This document shows positions 43,027 through 53,063 of a DNA stretch of 64,000 bases, piece after piece (position 1 is the stretch's first letter; the number at the start of each line of letters is the position of its first letter). A model generated the notes under the pieces. It was not told where the DNA came from. It ran no database searches and saw nothing but the letters and a program-made list of their open reading frames with translations. A program made the position numbers and the translations under genes. Source of the DNA: Pseudaquidulcibacter saccharophilus (GTDB lineage Bacteria; Pseudomonadota; Alphaproteobacteria; Caulobacterales; Aquidulcibacteraceae); assembly GCF_019455445.1 (NCBI RefSeq), contig NZ_JAHWUS010000003.1, forward strand, positions 534,281 through 598,280. The letters run 5' to 3'.

Positions 43027-43153
43027 AGGTTTCTCGCTATAGATTTGAATGTGTGGTGAATAACTTAAAGGTTGTGATGTTTATTTATATCCATTATTAT
43101 TGTCAAATAAATCTCCTACTGTTGTGTGTCATAAGCTCATTACATATCAAGGC

Positions 43154-43182
43154 TTGACAAACGAATCTCTCTTATATATAGC
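43154..43182 (+). promoter_or_regulatory. Promoter of the S10 operon
   Basis: TTGACA (43154-43159) is followed at 15-17 bases by TATATA/TATAGC (43175-43182). It is the only good sigma-70 match between the unknown gene and rpsJ and implies a leader of nearly 400 bases. Confidence 0.6.
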
Positions 43183-43208
43183 AGCCCAATCTTGCTTGAA
43201 CTGGCTGT

Positions 43209-43256
43209 GAATTGCCGTCAAACAAAGACTTTTTGGTTTTTGCTGTTTGACAATTC
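43209..43256 (+). promoter_or_regulatory. S10 leader, stem-loop 1
   Basis: GAATT (43209-43213) and GTCAAACA (43217-43224) pair with TGTTTGAC (43244-43251) and AATTC (43252-43256), leaving a 3-base bulge and a U-rich loop. A second copy of TGTTTGAC occurs at about 43366, so alternative pairing is possible. Confidence 0.55.
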
Positions 43257-43385
43257 AGACGCGTTCTCAAGAAATTAGGGTTGGTCATCGCCGATAATGA
43301 TGCCAAAAGGTTTTAAACCTTCAAACTTATAAGAGACGCGTTTTAAACGCAATTGTCTGTTTGACCTATTTTCTTGAAATCGCTA

Positions 43386-43444
43386 AATCAGTTGGGCCGT
43401 GCTTTTCTTTGAAATGCGCGGTTTTTATTTTGGCTCAACTGATT
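43386..43444 (+). promoter_or_regulatory. S10 leader, attenuator-like structure
   Basis: Two overlapping pairings compete. CCGTGC (43397-43402) and GCGCGG (43416-43421) make a short stem directly followed by TTTTTATTTT, like an intrinsic terminator. AATCAGTTGGGCC (43386-43398) and GGCTCAACTGATT (43432-43444) make a 13-bp stem (one G-U) that shares the CC and encloses the U-run. Confidence 0.5.
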
Positions 43445-43542
43445 GGGTCGGGATTTAAGTTTTAAGCAAATTTGTTTTTTCGTGCGACATGACCGCGGTG
43501 GTCAAAAGACCGCTTGCTTTAATGTCGTTTTAGTTGTTTGGG

Positions 43543-43561
43543 GCAAACCATAGGGGTTTGC
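43543..43561 (+). promoter_or_regulatory. S10 leader, hairpin before the rpsJ ribosome-binding site
   Basis: GCAAACC (43543-43549) and GGTTTGC (43555-43561) form a perfect 7-bp stem ending 5 bases before GAGGGTG, the rpsJ ribosome-binding site. The region 43445-43542 holds a further CGACAT/ATGTCG pairing (43485-43527). Confidence 0.55.
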
Positions 43562-43576
43562 AAAAAGAGGGTGAAA

Positions 43577-43885
43577 ATGGCAACACAGACCATTCGCATC
43601 AAATTACGGGCATTTGATCACCGTGCACTTGATACAAGTGCCAAAGAGATCATCTCTACTGCAAAGCGTACCGGCGCCGAAGTTCGCGGTCCGATTCCTT
43701 TGCCGACTCGTATTGAGCGTTTTACCGTAAACCGTTCGCCGCACGTTGATAAAAAGTCACGCGAGCAATTTGAAATCCGCACACATAAACGTGTTCTAGA
43801 CATCGTTGACCCAACACCGCAAACTGTTGATGCTCTTATGAAGCTTGACCTTGCGGCTGGTGTTGACGTTGAGATTAAGATCTAG
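43577..43885 (+). CDS. rpsJ: 30S ribosomal protein S10
   Basis: A 102-residue small-subunit protein, also the NusE partner of NusB in antitermination. It starts at ATG 43577 ([16 protein letters not shown]) behind GAGGGTG; the open frame reaches 43538 but the extra residues fall in the leader hairpin. [29 protein letters not shown] in the middle is diagnostic ([19 protein letters not shown]). It is the first gene of a 23-gene ribosomal block; tuf/fusA, commonly just upstream, are absent here. Confidence 0.97.
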   Translation: MATQTIRIKLRAFDHRALDTSAKEIISTAKRTGAEVRGPIPLPTRIERFTVNRSPHVDKKSREQFEIRTHKRVLDIVDPTPQTVDALMKLDLAAGVDVEIKI

Positions 43886-43896
43886 GGGACAAACCA

Positions 43897-44640
43897 ATGC
43901 GTACTGGTATTATTGCTAAGAAAATTGGTATGACAAGAGTGTTCGCAGCCGACGGCGCGCACGTTCCTGTTACTGTTCTTGCGCTTGAAGGCAACCAAGT
44001 TGTTGCTCAGCGTACTTTAGATAAAGATGGCTATGTTGCTTTGCAGATTGGTGCAGGCACTCGTAAAGCTAAAAACGTTGCTAAGCCGCAACGTGGACAT
44101 TTCGCGAAAGCAAATGTTGAGCCTAAAGCCAAGCTTAAAGAATTCCGCGTAACCGAAGAAAACTTGGTTGATGTTGGTCTTGAAATCACTGCTGATCACT
44201 TTGTTGAAGGTCAGATGGTTGATGTTGCGGCTATCACAATCGGTCACGGCTTCTCTGGTGCGATGAAACGTTGGAACTTTGGTGGTCTTCGCGCTACTCA
44301 CGGTGTATCTCTTTCTCACCGTTCACATGGTTCTACTGGTCAGCGCCAAGATCCAGGTAAAGTTTTCAAAGGTAAAAAAATGGCTGGTCATTACGGCGTA
44401 GAACGTGTGACTGTTCAAAACCTTGAAATCGTGCGCACTGATGTTGCTCGTGGTCTTATCCTTGTAAAAGGTGCAACTCCTGGTGCTGAAGGTACTTGGG
44501 TTGAGATTAAAGACGCAATCAAATCAGCTATTCCTGCTGATGCTCCTAAACCTGCGGCTACCCGTAAGTTTGGTGAAGTTGCTGCACCTGCTCAAGAAGC
44601 TCCAGTTGTTGAAACTCCTGCTGAAGAGGGTCAAGAATAA
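43897..44640 (+). CDS. rplC: 50S ribosomal protein L3
   Basis: A 247-residue early-binding large-subunit protein near the peptidyl-transferase centre. [16 protein letters not shown] starts the protein, and [20 protein letters not shown] contains the Gln that PrmB methylates in other bacteria. A tail of about 35 residues rich in Ala/Pro/Glu ([18 protein letters not shown]) extends past the E. coli end point, as in other alphaproteobacteria. It is 11 bases from rpsJ, and its stop overlaps the rplD start. Confidence 0.97.
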   Translation: MRTGIIAKKIGMTRVFAADGAHVPVTVLALEGNQVVAQRTLDKDGYVALQIGAGTRKAKNVAKPQRGHFAKANVEPKAKLKEFRVTEENLVDVGLEITADHFVEGQMVDVAAITIGHGFSGAMKRWNFGGLRATHGVSLSHRSHGSTGQRQDPGKVFKGKKMAGHYGVERVTVQNLEIVRTDVARGLILVKGATPGAEGTWVEIKDAIKSAIPADAPKPAATRKFGEVAAPAQEAPVVETPAEEGQE

Positions 44641-45335
44641 TGAAACTCGACGTAGTTAAATTAGACGGCAAAAAAGCAGGCTCTATCGAGCTTGATGATG
44701 CTATTTTCGGTCTTGAGCCTCGTGCAGACGTGCTTTATCGCGTTGTTCGTTGGCAACAAGCTAACCGTCGCGCTGGTACTCATGACACACAAAACCGTGG
44801 TGAAGTATCTCGCTCTCACTCAAAATCAATCAAGCAAAAAGGTACTGGTGGCGCTCGTCACGGTGCTCGTAACGCTCCTATCTTCCGTGGTGGTGGTGTT
44901 GCACATGGTCCGCACCCGCGTTCACATGCGCATAGCTTGAACAAAAAATTCCGCGCTTTGGGCCTAAAAATGGCGCTTTCTGCAAAAGCAAAATCAGAAT
45001 CTTTGGTTATCCTTGATACTGCTGCTTTGACTGCTCCTAAAACCAAAGAACTTAAAGCAAACTTTGCAACTCTTGGTCTTGAGAATGCGCTAATCATCGG
45101 CGGTGCTGTGGTTGATGCAAACTTCAAACTTGCTGCACGTAACATCATGAACATTGACGTTCTTGCAACTGCTGGTTTGAATGTTGAAAGCATTTTGAAA
45201 CGCAAAACTCTTGTTCTTACCAAAGATGCACTAGAAGCTGTTAACGCACGCTTTGCTGTTGCTACTGCTGAAGAAGCACCGGCTAAAAAAGCTCCTGCGA
45301 AAAAAGCTGCTAAAAAAGAAGAAGGGGAGGCATAG
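44640..45335 (+). CDS. rplD: 50S ribosomal protein L4
   Basis: A 231-residue large-subunit protein that lines the exit tunnel; in gamma-proteobacteria it represses the S10 operon through the leader [25 protein letters not shown] (about 64-85) is the diagnostic tunnel loop. A Lys/Ala-rich tail ([19 protein letters not shown]) is added at the C-terminus. Whether it acts on the structured leader found here is unknown. The start overlaps the rplC stop by one base. Confidence 0.97.
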   Translation: MKLDVVKLDGKKAGSIELDDAIFGLEPRADVLYRVVRWQQANRRAGTHDTQNRGEVSRSHSKSIKQKGTGGARHGARNAPIFRGGGVAHGPHPRSHAHSLNKKFRALGLKMALSAKAKSESLVILDTAALTAPKTKELKANFATLGLENALIIGGAVVDANFKLAARNIMNIDVLATAGLNVESILKRKTLVLTKDALEAVNARFAVATAEEAPAKKAPAKKAAKKEEGEA

Positions 45336-45338
45336 GTT

Positions 45339-45635
45339 ATGACTACTGATGCTCGTCACTATGACGCTATCCTTGCTCCGGTTATCACTGAAAAAGCAAC
45401 TATGCTTACTGAAAACAACCAAGTTGTTTTCCAAGTTCCTTTGACTGCGACTAAACCGCAAATCAAAGAAGCTGTTGAAGCGCTTTTCAAAGTTAAAGTG
45501 AAAGCCGTGAACACAGTTCGCGTTGAAGGCAAAATCAAACGTTTCCGTGGTCAAATCGGCAAACGCTCTGACTTCAAAAAAGCAATTGTTACCTTAAACG
45601 AAGGTGACACAATCGACATTTCAACCGGTTTATAG
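45339..45635 (+). CDS. rplW: 50S ribosomal protein L23
   Basis: A 98-residue protein at the tunnel exit, docking site for trigger factor and [24 protein letters not shown] opens the protein, and [19 protein letters not shown] closes it; both are standard. It starts 3 bases after rplD. Confidence 0.97.
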   Translation: MTTDARHYDAILAPVITEKATMLTENNQVVFQVPLTATKPQIKEAVEALFKVKVKAVNTVRVEGKIKRFRGQIGKRSDFKKAIVTLNEGDTIDISTGL

Positions 45636-45647
45636 GAGTTAGGGAAT

Positions 45648-46481
45648 ATGGCACTAAAGACCTTTAAACCTACTTCGGAAGGACGTCGCCAACTGGTGAT
45701 CGTTGACCGTAAGGACCTTTATAAAGGTAAGCCTGTAAAGTCTTTGACTGAAGGTTTAACTAAATCAGGTGGTCGTAACAACTTGGGTCGTGTTACTGCG
45801 TTCCGCAAAGGTGGCGGTCACAAGCGTACTTACCGTATTATCGACTTTAAACGTCGTAAATGGGATGTTCCTGCGACTGTTGAGCGTTTGGAATATGACC
45901 CTAACCGTACTGCATTTATCGCTTTGCTTAAATATCAGGACGGTGAGCTTGCTTACATTATCGCTCCTCAACGTTTAAGCGTTGGTGATACTGTTGTAGC
46001 TGGTGAAAAAGTTGACGTTAAGCCAGGCAACGCAATGCCTCTTAAGTCAATTCCGGTTGGTACAATCATCCACAACATCGAAATGAAGCCTATGAAAGGC
46101 GCGCAAATCGCACGTTCTGCTGGTACTTATGTACAATTAGTTGGTCGTGATGCTGGTTATGCGCAAGTTCGTCTTTCTTCTGGTGAGCTTCGTTTGATCC
46201 CTGACAATTGCATGGCAACAGTTGGTGCGGTTTCTAACCCAGACAAAATGAACGAAAATAGCGGTAAAGCTGGTCGTTCACGCTGGTTGGGCATTCGTCC
46301 ATCCGTTCGCGGTGTTGCAATGAACCCGGTTGACCACCCTCATGGTGGTGGTGAAGGTCGTACCTCTGGTGGCCGTCACCCTACTACTCCTTGGGGTAAG
46401 AAAACTCGTGGTCCTAAGACTCGTAATAACAAGTCGACCGATCGTCTAATCGTTCGTCGTCGCCATCAGAAGAAAGCCTAA
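45648..46481 (+). CDS. rplB: 50S ribosomal protein L2
   Basis: A 277-residue protein needed for subunit joining and peptidyl transfer. The [14 protein letters not shown] start, [19 protein letters not shown] segment and C-terminal [18 protein letters not shown] with its conserved His are all present. The length matches the family. Confidence 0.98.
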   Translation: MALKTFKPTSEGRRQLVIVDRKDLYKGKPVKSLTEGLTKSGGRNNLGRVTAFRKGGGHKRTYRIIDFKRRKWDVPATVERLEYDPNRTAFIALLKYQDGELAYIIAPQRLSVGDTVVAGEKVDVKPGNAMPLKSIPVGTIIHNIEMKPMKGAQIARSAGTYVQLVGRDAGYAQVRLSSGELRLIPDNCMATVGAVSNPDKMNENSGKAGRSRWLGIRPSVRGVAMNPVDHPHGGGEGRTSGGRHPTTPWGKKTRGPKTRNNKSTDRLIVRRRHQKKA

Positions 46482-46485
46482 TTAA

Positions 46486-46764
46486 ATGCCTCGTTCAGTA
46501 TGGAAAGGTCCTTTTGTTGACGGCTACCTTCTTGCAAAGGCAGAGAAGGCGGCTGAAAATCCTCGTCGTGAGGCGGTCAAAACTTGGTCGCGTCGTTCTA
46601 CAATCCTACCACAATTTGTTGGCCTAACTTTCCAGGTACATAACGGACAGAAATTCGTTCCTGTTTCAATTACCGAGGAAATGGTTGGACACAAACTAGG
46701 TGAATTCTCTCCAACCCGTACTTATTATGGTCACGGTGCGGATAAGAAAGCGAAGAGGAAATAA
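46486..46764 (+). CDS. rpsS: 30S ribosomal protein S19
   Basis: A 92-residue head protein that contacts S13 and the A-site t[40 protein letters not shown] and [14 protein letters not shown] are the family blocks. It lies 4 bases after rplB and 2 before rplV. Confidence 0.98.
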   Translation: MPRSVWKGPFVDGYLLAKAEKAAENPRREAVKTWSRRSTILPQFVGLTFQVHNGQKFVPVSITEEMVGHKLGEFSPTRTYYGHGADKKAKRK

Positions 46765-46766
46765 GG

Positions 46767-47147
46767 ATGTCAAAAGCTAAAACTCCTCGTCCGGTTGGCG
46801 ATGATTCTGCGATTGCAAAATCAAACAACCTTCGTGTAAGCCCACAAAAACTAAATCTTGTGGCACAATCTATTCGTGGTCTTAAAGTTGACAAAGCCTT
46901 GGCTGAGCTTCAATTCTCGCCAAAGCGTATCGCATTAGACGTTCGTAAGTGCTTGCAGTCTGCGATTGCTAACGCTGAAAATAACCACAATCTTGATATC
47001 GACGCTTTGGTTGTTGCCCAAGCATTCGTTGGTAAAGGTTTGGTTATGAAGCGTATGCATACTCGCGGTCGCGGTCGTTCTGCTCGTATTTTCAAGCCAT
47101 TTTCGAACCTTACTATTATTGTTCGCCAAACTGAGGAGGCCGCATAA
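46767..47147 (+). CDS. rplV: 50S ribosomal protein L22
   Basis: A 126-residue protein whose long loop lines the exit tunnel; changes there give macrolide resistance elsewhere. [20 protein letters not shown] (about 22-41) and the C-terminal [19 protein letters not shown] are diagnostic. Its stop overlaps the rpsC start (TAATG). Confidence 0.97.
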   Translation: MSKAKTPRPVGDDSAIAKSNNLRVSPQKLNLVAQSIRGLKVDKALAELQFSPKRIALDVRKCLQSAIANAENNHNLDIDALVVAQAFVGKGLVMKRMHTRGRGRSARIFKPFSNLTIIVRQTEEAA

Positions 47148-47920
47148 TGGGTCAGAAGGTTAATCCTATTGGTTTGCGCCTAGGCATCAACCGTACTTGG
47201 GAAAGCCGTTGGTATGCACCAACTAACGAATATGCGCGTCTTCTCCACGAAGATATGGAAATTCGTGCTTTCCTTAAAAAGCAATTGAAACAAGCTGGTA
47301 TCAGCCGTGTAATCATCGAACGTCCGCATAAAAAATGCCGCGTTACTGTTTATGCTGCTCGTCCTGGTGTTATCATTGGTAAAAAAGGCGAAGATATTTC
47401 AAAACTTCGTAACCAACTTGCTAAACGTGTGAATGGTGCAGAGGTTTTCTTAAACCTTGTTGAAGTTCGCAAGCCTGAAATCGATGCTACATTGATTGCA
47501 GAAAGCGTTGCACAACAGCTTGAGCGTCGTGTTGCTTTCCGTCGTGCTATGAAACGCGTTATGCAATCTGCAATGCGCCTTGGTGCATTGGGCATTCGTG
47601 TTAACGTTTCTGGTCGTCTTGGCGGTGCCGAGATTGCGCGTACTGAATGGTATCGTGAAGGTCGCGTTCCTTTGCATACTTTGCGCGGTGACGTTGATTA
47701 CGGTGTTGCAGAAGCATTGACTGCTTATGGCATCATCGGTGTAAAAGTTTGGGTCTTCAAAGGCGAAGTTTTTGAACAAGATCCTCTTGCACAAGATAAA
47801 CGTATCAATGAAGCAAATACTGACAGCCGCCCTGCGGGCCGCCGTGAGCGTGGTGAACGTTCTGATCGTGAAGACAGACCAAACCGTTCGCGTCGCCGTC
47901 AGGAATCAGAAGCTGTTTAG
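47147..47920 (+). CDS. rpsC: 30S ribosomal protein S3
   Basis: A 257-residue protein of the mRNA entry site with helicase-like function. [20 protein letters not shown], the KH motif [14 protein letters not shown] (about 76-89), and [20 protein letters not shown] are present. The C-terminal 35 residues are an Arg/Asp/Glu-rich extension ([20 protein letters not shown]), longer than in E. coli. Confidence 0.97.
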   Translation: MGQKVNPIGLRLGINRTWESRWYAPTNEYARLLHEDMEIRAFLKKQLKQAGISRVIIERPHKKCRVTVYAARPGVIIGKKGEDISKLRNQLAKRVNGAEVFLNLVEVRKPEIDATLIAESVAQQLERRVAFRRAMKRVMQSAMRLGALGIRVNVSGRLGGAEIARTEWYREGRVPLHTLRGDVDYGVAEALTAYGIIGVKVWVFKGEVFEQDPLAQDKRINEANTDSRPAGRRERGERSDREDRPNRSRRRQESEAV

Positions 47921-47934
47921 GGGGATTATGAACA

Positions 47935-48357
47935 ATGTTATCACCTAAACGTACAAAATTCCGTAAGCAGTTTAAAGGTCGTATCCACGGCCTAGCCACT
48001 AAAGGCGCTACGCTTACATTTGGTTCTTTTGGTCTTAAAGCTATGGAACCTGAACGTATTACTGCCCGCCAAATCGAGGCTTGCCGTCGTGCGATTACCC
48101 GTCAAATGAAACGTCAAGGTAAAGTATGGATTCGCGTATTCCCTGACGTTCCTGTTTCTCAAAAACCTGCTGAAGTTCGTATGGGATCTGGTAAAGGTTC
48201 TCCTGAATATTGGGCAGCTAAAGTAAAACCTGGTCGTATCATTTTTGAAATCGACGGTGTTGCTGACGAGATCGCTGCTGAGGCACTTCGCCTTGGTGCT
48301 GCAAAACTTCCAATTCAGTGCAAAATTATTAAACGCTCTGATTATGGCGTGGCTTAA
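47935..48357 (+). CDS. rplP: 50S ribosomal protein L16
   Basis: A 140-residue protein near the A-site t[22 protein letters not shown] starts it; [20 protein letters not shown] is the conserved block. The ATG at 47935 lies after GGGGATTATGAACA; the nearby out-of-frame ATG is not used. Confidence 0.97.
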   Translation: MLSPKRTKFRKQFKGRIHGLATKGATLTFGSFGLKAMEPERITARQIEACRRAITRQMKRQGKVWIRVFPDVPVSQKPAEVRMGSGKGSPEYWAAKVKPGRIIFEIDGVADEIAAEALRLGAAKLPIQCKIIKRSDYGVA

Positions 48358-48372
48358 GGGATTATTAATACT

Positions 48373-48573
48373 ATGAAAGCTAAAGACACACGCTTATTAA
48401 GCCAAGATCAATTGAATGATGAGTTGCTCAAACTTAAAAAAGAGCAATTCAACCTTCGTTTTCAACGTGCGACTGGTCAATTAGAAAAGACCCATCGCAT
48501 TAATCAAGTTCGTAAAGACATCGCGTTGATTAAAACAATCCTCAACGAGAAGTCTGCGAAAGCAGAAGTGTAG
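48373..48573 (+). CDS. rpmC: 50S ribosomal protein L29
   Basis: A 66-residue two-helix protein beside L23 at the tunnel exit. [23 protein letters not shown] and [20 protein letters not shown] match the family (L..EL..LK.E.FNLRFQ.ATGQL). It lies 15 bases after rplP. Confidence 0.96.
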   Translation: MKAKDTRLLSQDQLNDELLKLKKEQFNLRFQRATGQLEKTHRINQVRKDIALIKTILNEKSAKAEV

Positions 48574-48584
48574 GAGCTTAGAGT

Positions 48585-48824
48585 ATGCCTAAACGTATTC
48601 TACAAGGTATTATCGTTAGCGATAAAGGTGAGAAAACTGTTGTTGTTAATGTTGAACGTACCTTTTTGCACCCGCTTTTGAAAAAAATCGTTCGTCGCAC
48701 AAAGCGTTATCATGCTCATGATGAGAATAACTCTTTCAATGTTGGCGAAACGGTTTCTATCCAAGAATGCCCGCCTAAGTCAAAATTGAAAAGGTGGGAA
48801 GTGGTTGATCGCGTCAAAGCTTAA
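48585..48824 (+). CDS. rpsQ: 30S ribosomal protein S17
   Basis: A 79-residue OB-fold protein that organises the 5' domain of 16S r[42 protein letters not shown] and [13 protein letters not shown] are standard. The gap of 50 bases to rplN is the longest within the block before secY. Confidence 0.97.
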   Translation: MPKRILQGIIVSDKGEKTVVVNVERTFLHPLLKKIVRRTKRYHAHDENNSFNVGETVSIQECPPKSKLKRWEVVDRVKA

Positions 48825-48874
48825 TTGTTTTTGACATATTTGTTTTGATACGGATCGATAGAAGGAAATAAACG

Positions 48875-49243
48875 ATGATTCAGATGCAATCAAATCTGGA
48901 AGTCGCAGATAACTCAGGCGCACGCCGCGTTATGTGTATTAAGGTTCTTGGTGGTTCCAAGCGCCGTTATGCAAGCGTGGGTGACATCATTGTAGTTTCT
49001 ATTAAAGAAGCTATTCCACGCGGTCGCGTGAAAAAAGGTGATGTTCGTAAAGCTGTGGTTGTTCGCGTTTCCAAAGATATTAAACGTAAAGACGGTTCAG
49101 TAATTCGCTTTGACCAAAACGCTGCTGTTTTGGTTAACAACTCTGGCGAACCAATCGGAACCCGTATTTTTGGACCAGTTCCTCGTGAATTGCGCGCTAA
49201 AAACCATATGAAAATCATCTCATTGGCTCCGGAGGTGTTATAA
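48875..49243 (+). CDS. rplN: 50S ribosomal protein L14
   Basis: A 122-residue protein at the subunit interface. [30 protein letters not shown] and the C-terminal [24 protein letters not shown] (ending in the usual LAPEVL) define it. AGAAGGAAAT precedes the ATG. Confidence 0.98.
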   Translation: MIQMQSNLEVADNSGARRVMCIKVLGGSKRRYASVGDIIVVSIKEAIPRGRVKKGDVRKAVVVRVSKDIKRKDGSVIRFDQNAAVLVNNSGEPIGTRIFGPVPRELRAKNHMKIISLAPEVL

Positions 49244-49244
49244 T

Positions 49245-49562
49245 ATGGCTGCTAAGATTAAAAAAGGCGACAAAGTAGTCGTTCTTGCTGGTAAAGATAA
49301 AGGCAAGACCGGTGAAGTTACAAAAGTTCTTCCGCAAGAAGGTCGTTTGGTTGTTCAAGGTGTTAACATGGTTAAAAAACACCAAAAACAAACGCAAACC
49401 CAAGAAGCGGGCATCAAAACTTTTGAAGCTCCTCTCGCTGTTTCAAATGTTGCTTATGTTGGTAAAGACGGTAAAGCAACCAAAGTTGGTTTCAAACTTC
49501 TTGACGACGGCCGTAAGGTTCGCGTTGAGAAATCTACTGGTGAGGTAATCGGTGATGTCTAA
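49245..49562 (+). CDS. rplX: 50S ribosomal protein L24
   Basis: A 105-residue assembly initiator with a KOW motif. [20 protein letters not shown] and [18 protein letters not shown] are present. Its end overlaps the start of rplE by 8 bases, consistent with translational coupling. Confidence 0.97.
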   Translation: MAAKIKKGDKVVVLAGKDKGKTGEVTKVLPQEGRLVVQGVNMVKKHQKQTQTQEAGIKTFEAPLAVSNVAYVGKDGKATKVGFKLLDDGRKVRVEKSTGEVIGDV

Positions 49563-50115
49563 AACTGAAACCTATATCCCTAGACTTAAAGCTGAATACG
49601 ATGCACGTATTCGCCAAGTCATGAAAGAAAAGTTCGGTTATAAGAACGACATGCAAATCCCTGCGCTTGATAAAATTGTTATCAATATGGGCGTTGGTGA
49701 AGCAGTTGGCGACAGCAAAAAAATTCAATCTGCTGTTGCTGCATTGACTGCTATTGCCGGTCAAAAACCAGTAACTACAAAAGCGCGTAAATCAATTGCA
49801 GGCTTTAAAGTTCGTGAAGGCATGGCATTGGGTGCAAAAGTTACCCTTCGTCGTGAACGTATGTTCGAATTTTTGGATCGTCTTGTAACAATTGCACTTC
49901 CTCGCGTTCGTGACTTCCGTGGCCTTAACGGCAAATCATTTGACGGCAATGGCAACTATGCCATGGGTCTAAAAGAGCATTTGGTATTCCCTGAAATCAA
50001 CTACGATCAAGTAGATGTATCTTGGGGTATGGATATCATTATTTGTACAACCGCTCAAACCAATGAAGAAGCAAAAGCTTTGTTGGCTGAGTTCAAACTA
50101 CCATTCAGGAACTAA
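49555..50115 (+). CDS. rplE: 50S ribosomal protein L5
   Basis: A 186-residue 5S rRNA-binding protein of the central protuberance. The ATG 49555 lies 8 bases after GAGG; a GTG codon directly before it (49552) is also possible. [20 protein letters not shown] and [23 protein letters not shown] are diagnostic. Confidence 0.97.
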   Translation: MSKTETYIPRLKAEYDARIRQVMKEKFGYKNDMQIPALDKIVINMGVGEAVGDSKKIQSAVAALTAIAGQKPVTTKARKSIAGFKVREGMALGAKVTLRRERMFEFLDRLVTIALPRVRDFRGLNGKSFDGNGNYAMGLKEHLVFPEINYDQVDVSWGMDIIICTTAQTNEEAKALLAEFKLPFRN

Positions 50116-50120
50116 ATCCA

Positions 50121-50426
50121 ATGGCAAAAGCAGGATCAATAAACCGTAATGATCGCCGTAAGGCGTTGGTTAAAAAATTCGCTGCTAAGCGTGCTAAGCT
50201 TGCGGCGATTGCGAATGATGAAAATCTGCCTATGGATGAGCGTTTCGCAGCACGTCTTAAACTTGCTGCATTACCTCGCAACTCTGCGCCAATTCGTGTG
50301 CGTAACCGTTGTGAAGTAACTGGTCGTCCTCGCGGTTTCTATCGTAAACTTAAAATGTCTCGTATTGCGCTTCGTGAACTAGCTTCTGCTGGCGTAATTC
50401 CTGGCATGGTGAAATCAAGCTGGTAA
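50121..50426 (+). CDS. rpsN: 30S ribosomal protein S14, zinc-independent type
   Basis: A 101-residue long form of S14 without the CxxC zinc ribbon. [39 protein letters not shown] and [17 protein letters not shown] are the family blocks. It starts 5 bases after rplE. Confidence 0.97.
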   Translation: MAKAGSINRNDRRKALVKKFAAKRAKLAAIANDENLPMDERFAARLKLAALPRNSAPIRVRNRCEVTGRPRGFYRKLKMSRIALRELASAGVIPGMVKSSW

Positions 50427-50436
50427 GGGGAAAAGC

Positions 50437-50832
50437 ATGAATATTAGTGATCCCATCGGCGATATGATTACACGCATCCGCAACGCACAAATGCGTGGCA
50501 AGGCTGTCGTAACTACGCCTGCTTCTAAATTGCGCGTTGGCGTATTAGAAGTGTTAATCAAAGAAGGCTACATCCGTAGCTTTTCTGAAGTTCAAGTTGG
50601 CAACCATACTGAACTAAGCATCGAGCTTAAGTATTCAGAAGGTACTCCTGTAATTGAAAAAATTACCCGCGTATCTAAACCTGGTCGCCGTGTTTATTCA
50701 TCTGTCAAAGACCTGCCATTGGTTCGCAACGGCTTGGGCATTTCAATCCTTTCAACGCCAAAAGGCGTTATGAGCGATGCGACTGCCCGCGTTGAAAACG
50801 TTGGTGGCGAGATTCTTTGCCAAGTTTACTAA
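50437..50832 (+). CDS. rpsH: 30S ribosomal protein S8
   Basis: A 131-residue protein that binds helix 21 of 16S rRNA; in E. coli it represses the spc operon. [19 protein letters not shown] and the C-terminal [20 protein letters not shown], then GGEILCQVY, are typical. Confidence 0.97.
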   Translation: MNISDPIGDMITRIRNAQMRGKAVVTTPASKLRVGVLEVLIKEGYIRSFSEVQVGNHTELSIELKYSEGTPVIEKITRVSKPGRRVYSSVKDLPLVRNGLGISILSTPKGVMSDATARVENVGGEILCQVY

Positions 50833-50847
50833 GAAAGGTAACGCAAT

Positions 50848-51381
50848 ATGTCACGTATTGGTAAAAAAGCGGTTCCTTTCAATGGTGCAACAGTTAATCT
50901 TGATGGTTCTACCCTTAAGGTTAAAGGCCCAAAAGGTGAGCTTAGCTTTGAAATTAATGAAGGTGTTGTTGTTTCCCTTGAAAATGGTGAAGCAAGTGTT
51001 GCACCTAAAGACGAAAACAACCGTTTGTGCCGTTCACTTTGGGGCATGACACGTTCAATGATCGCTAACATGGTTGAAGGTGTTACCAAAGGTTTCGAAC
51101 GTGATTTGGAATTGGTTGGTGTTGGTTATCGTGCGGCAATGAAAGGTACTGACCTTGAATTGTCACTGGGTTATTCACACCCAATCGTATATCCTGCTCC
51201 AAAAGGTGTTACGTTCGCTACTCCAAAACCAACCGAGATTAAAATCGCTGGTATTGACAAACAACAATTAGGTCAAATTGCTGCAGAAATTCGCGCATTC
51301 CGTCCACCTGAACCATACAAAGGTAAAGGCGTTCGTTATCAAGGCGAGACTGTACGTCGTAAAGAAGGCAAGAAGAAATAA
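50848..51381 (+). CDS. rplF: 50S ribosomal protein L6
   Basis: A 177-residue two-domain protein near the GTPase centre. [20 protein letters not shown] starts it, and the C-terminal [20 protein letters not shown] is diagnostic. Its stop overlaps the rplR start (TAATG). Confidence 0.97.
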   Translation: MSRIGKKAVPFNGATVNLDGSTLKVKGPKGELSFEINEGVVVSLENGEASVAPKDENNRLCRSLWGMTRSMIANMVEGVTKGFERDLELVGVGYRAAMKGTDLELSLGYSHPIVYPAPKGVTFATPKPTEIKIAGIDKQQLGQIAAEIRAFRPPEPYKGKGVRYQGETVRRKEGKKK

Positions 51382-51737
51382 TGAAAAAAATTCTCTCAGC
51401 CAATCAAAAACGCTCAATGCGCACCCGCGCTACTCTGAAAAGAGTTGGCAAAGGCAAATTGCGCTTGTCTGTTTTCCGTTCTTCAAAAAATATCTCTGCG
51501 CAGATTATCGACGATTCCAAAGGTATTACTTTGGCATCTGCTTCTTCTTTAGAAGCTGATATCCGTAGCAAAGATGGTGCGAAGTCTGAAATCGCTACCT
51601 TCGTTGGTGAAACTGTTGCTAAACGCGCTATTGAAAAAGGCGTTAAAGAAGTAATGTTTGACCGTGGTCCTTACCTATTTCACGGGCGCGTAAAAGCGCT
51701 TGCTGAAGCCGCGCGCGCCGCCGGTCTTCAATTCTAA
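51381..51737 (+). CDS. rplR: 50S ribosomal protein L18
   Basis: A 118-residue 5S rRNA-binding protein. [41 protein letters not shown] and the end [21 protein letters not shown] ([15 protein letters not shown]) match the family. The N-terminus is Arg/Lys-rich as expected. Confidence 0.97.
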   Translation: MKKILSANQKRSMRTRATLKRVGKGKLRLSVFRSSKNISAQIIDDSKGITLASASSLEADIRSKDGAKSEIATFVGETVAKRAIEKGVKEVMFDRGPYLFHGRVKALAEAARAAGLQF

Positions 51738-51749
51738 GGGAGAAAAGAT

Positions 51750-52313
51750 ATGGCACGTCGCCCAGAGCGTGAGCAAAAAGACGAACGCGAATCTGAAATC
51801 GTTGACAAATTAGTTGCGATTAACCGCGTTGCAAAAGTAGTTAAGGGTGGTAAAAACTTCGGTTTTGCAGCTCTTGTAGTAGTAGGTGATGAAAAAGGTC
51901 GCGCTGGTTTCGGTCACGGTAAAGCCCGTGAAGTTCCAGAAGCAATTCGTAAAGCATCTGAAGAAGCTAAAAAGAATATGGTACGCGTTCCACTACGTGA
52001 AGGCCGTACACTTCACCATAACGGTTCAGGCCGTTGGGGTGCTGGTAAAGTTGTTCTTCGTTCGGCTCCTCCAGGTACTGGTTTGATTGCTGGTGGTCCA
52101 ATGCGTGCGGTATTCGAAGTTCTTGGTATTCGTGACGTTGTTGCGAAATCACTTGGTTCTTCAAATCCATACAACATGGTTCGTGCAACTTTTGAAGCAT
52201 TGAAAGAGCAAGTATCTCCACGTCAGATCGCTGCGAAGCGTTCTTTGAAAGTGGCTGATGTTCTTTCTCGTCGTAAAGATGGTGCTTCAAGCCTAGAAAG
52301 CGCGGAAGGATAA
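51750..52313 (+). CDS. rpsE: 30S ribosomal protein S5
   Basis: A 187-residue protein of the mRNA entry channel involved in decoding accuracy. [20 protein letters not shown] and [20 protein letters not shown] are diagnostic. GGGAGAAAAGAT precedes the ATG. Confidence 0.98.
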   Translation: MARRPEREQKDERESEIVDKLVAINRVAKVVKGGKNFGFAALVVVGDEKGRAGFGHGKAREVPEAIRKASEEAKKNMVRVPLREGRTLHHNGSGRWGAGKVVLRSAPPGTGLIAGGPMRAVFEVLGIRDVVAKSLGSSNPYNMVRATFEALKEQVSPRQIAAKRSLKVADVLSRRKDGASSLESAEG

Positions 52314-52319
52314 TCTGAA

Positions 52320-52505
52320 ATGGCTACAATCAAAGTTAAACAAATTGGTTCGCCAATTCGCCGCCAGTCTGTTCAGCGTGATACGCTTATCGGTCTTGGT
52401 CTAAATCGCATGAACAAAGTGCGTGAACTTGAAGATACACCTGCTGTTCGCGGCATGGTTCGTAAAGTTCAGCATTTGGTTCAAATTATTGAGGAGAACG
52501 CGTAA
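52320..52505 (+). CDS. rpmD: 50S ribosomal protein L30
   Basis: A 61-residue protein. [20 protein letters not shown] and [20 protein letters not shown] are the family blocks; the first overlaps the usual alphaproteobacterial start. It lies 6 bases after rpsE. Confidence 0.96.
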   Translation: MATIKVKQIGSPIRRQSVQRDTLIGLGLNRMNKVRELEDTPAVRGMVRKVQHLVQIIEENA

Positions 52506-52518
52506 GCGTTAGACTGTA

Positions 52519-52998
52519 ATGAATTTAAATGAACTAAATGACAACGAAGGTGCGGTTAAAGCGCGTATGCGCGTTGGTCGTGGCGTTGGTTCAGGCAAAG
52601 GCAAGACCTGTGGTCGTGGCGTAAAAGGTCAGAAATCCCGTCGTGGTGTTTCCATCAACGGTTTTGAAGGCGGTCAAATGCCAATCCACATGCGTATTCC
52701 TAAGCGTGGTTTTAACAAACTTAACGCAAAGACATACAATTGGGTTAACCTTTCTGATATCGAAAAAGCAGTTAAAGCTGGCAAACTAGATGTTAAAGCG
52801 GAAATCACCGAAGAAACATTGGTTGCAACTGGTGTTGTTCGCCGCGCAAAAGACGGCATCCGTCTTTTGGGTAAAGGTGAATTGACTGCAAAAGTAAATC
52901 TAGTGCTTTCAGGTGCTACTCAAACCGCTATTGCAGCGGTTGAAAAAGCTGGCGGTAGCGTAACAGTTACTAAAGCTGCTAAAACTGAAGAAGCATAG
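52519..52998 (+). CDS. rplO: 50S ribosomal protein L15
   Basis: A 159-residue late-assembly protein. [20 protein letters not shown] with [16 protein letters not shown] and a KRGFN motif are diagnostic. It is the last ribosomal protein gene before a hairpin and secY. Confidence 0.97.
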   Translation: MNLNELNDNEGAVKARMRVGRGVGSGKGKTCGRGVKGQKSRRGVSINGFEGGQMPIHMRIPKRGFNKLNAKTYNWVNLSDIEKAVKAGKLDVKAEITEETLVATGVVRRAKDGIRLLGKGELTAKVNLVLSGATQTAIAAVEKAGGSVTVTKAAKTEEA

Positions 52999-53010
52999 TT
53001 GATTTTTGTG

Positions 53011-53047
53011 ATAAGACCCCGATATGGGGTCTTATTAACATTTTTTT
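53011..53047 (+). terminator. Hairpin between rplO and secY, partial terminator or attenuator
   Basis: ATAAGACCCC (53011-53020) and GGGGTCTTAT (53026-53035) form a perfect 10-bp stem around GATAT. A run of seven T follows after a 5-base gap (TAACA), so termination may be incomplete. This would lower secY/adk expression relative to the ribosomal genes. Confidence 0.55.
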
Positions 53048-53063
53048 CATAGAGGGCTTATGA

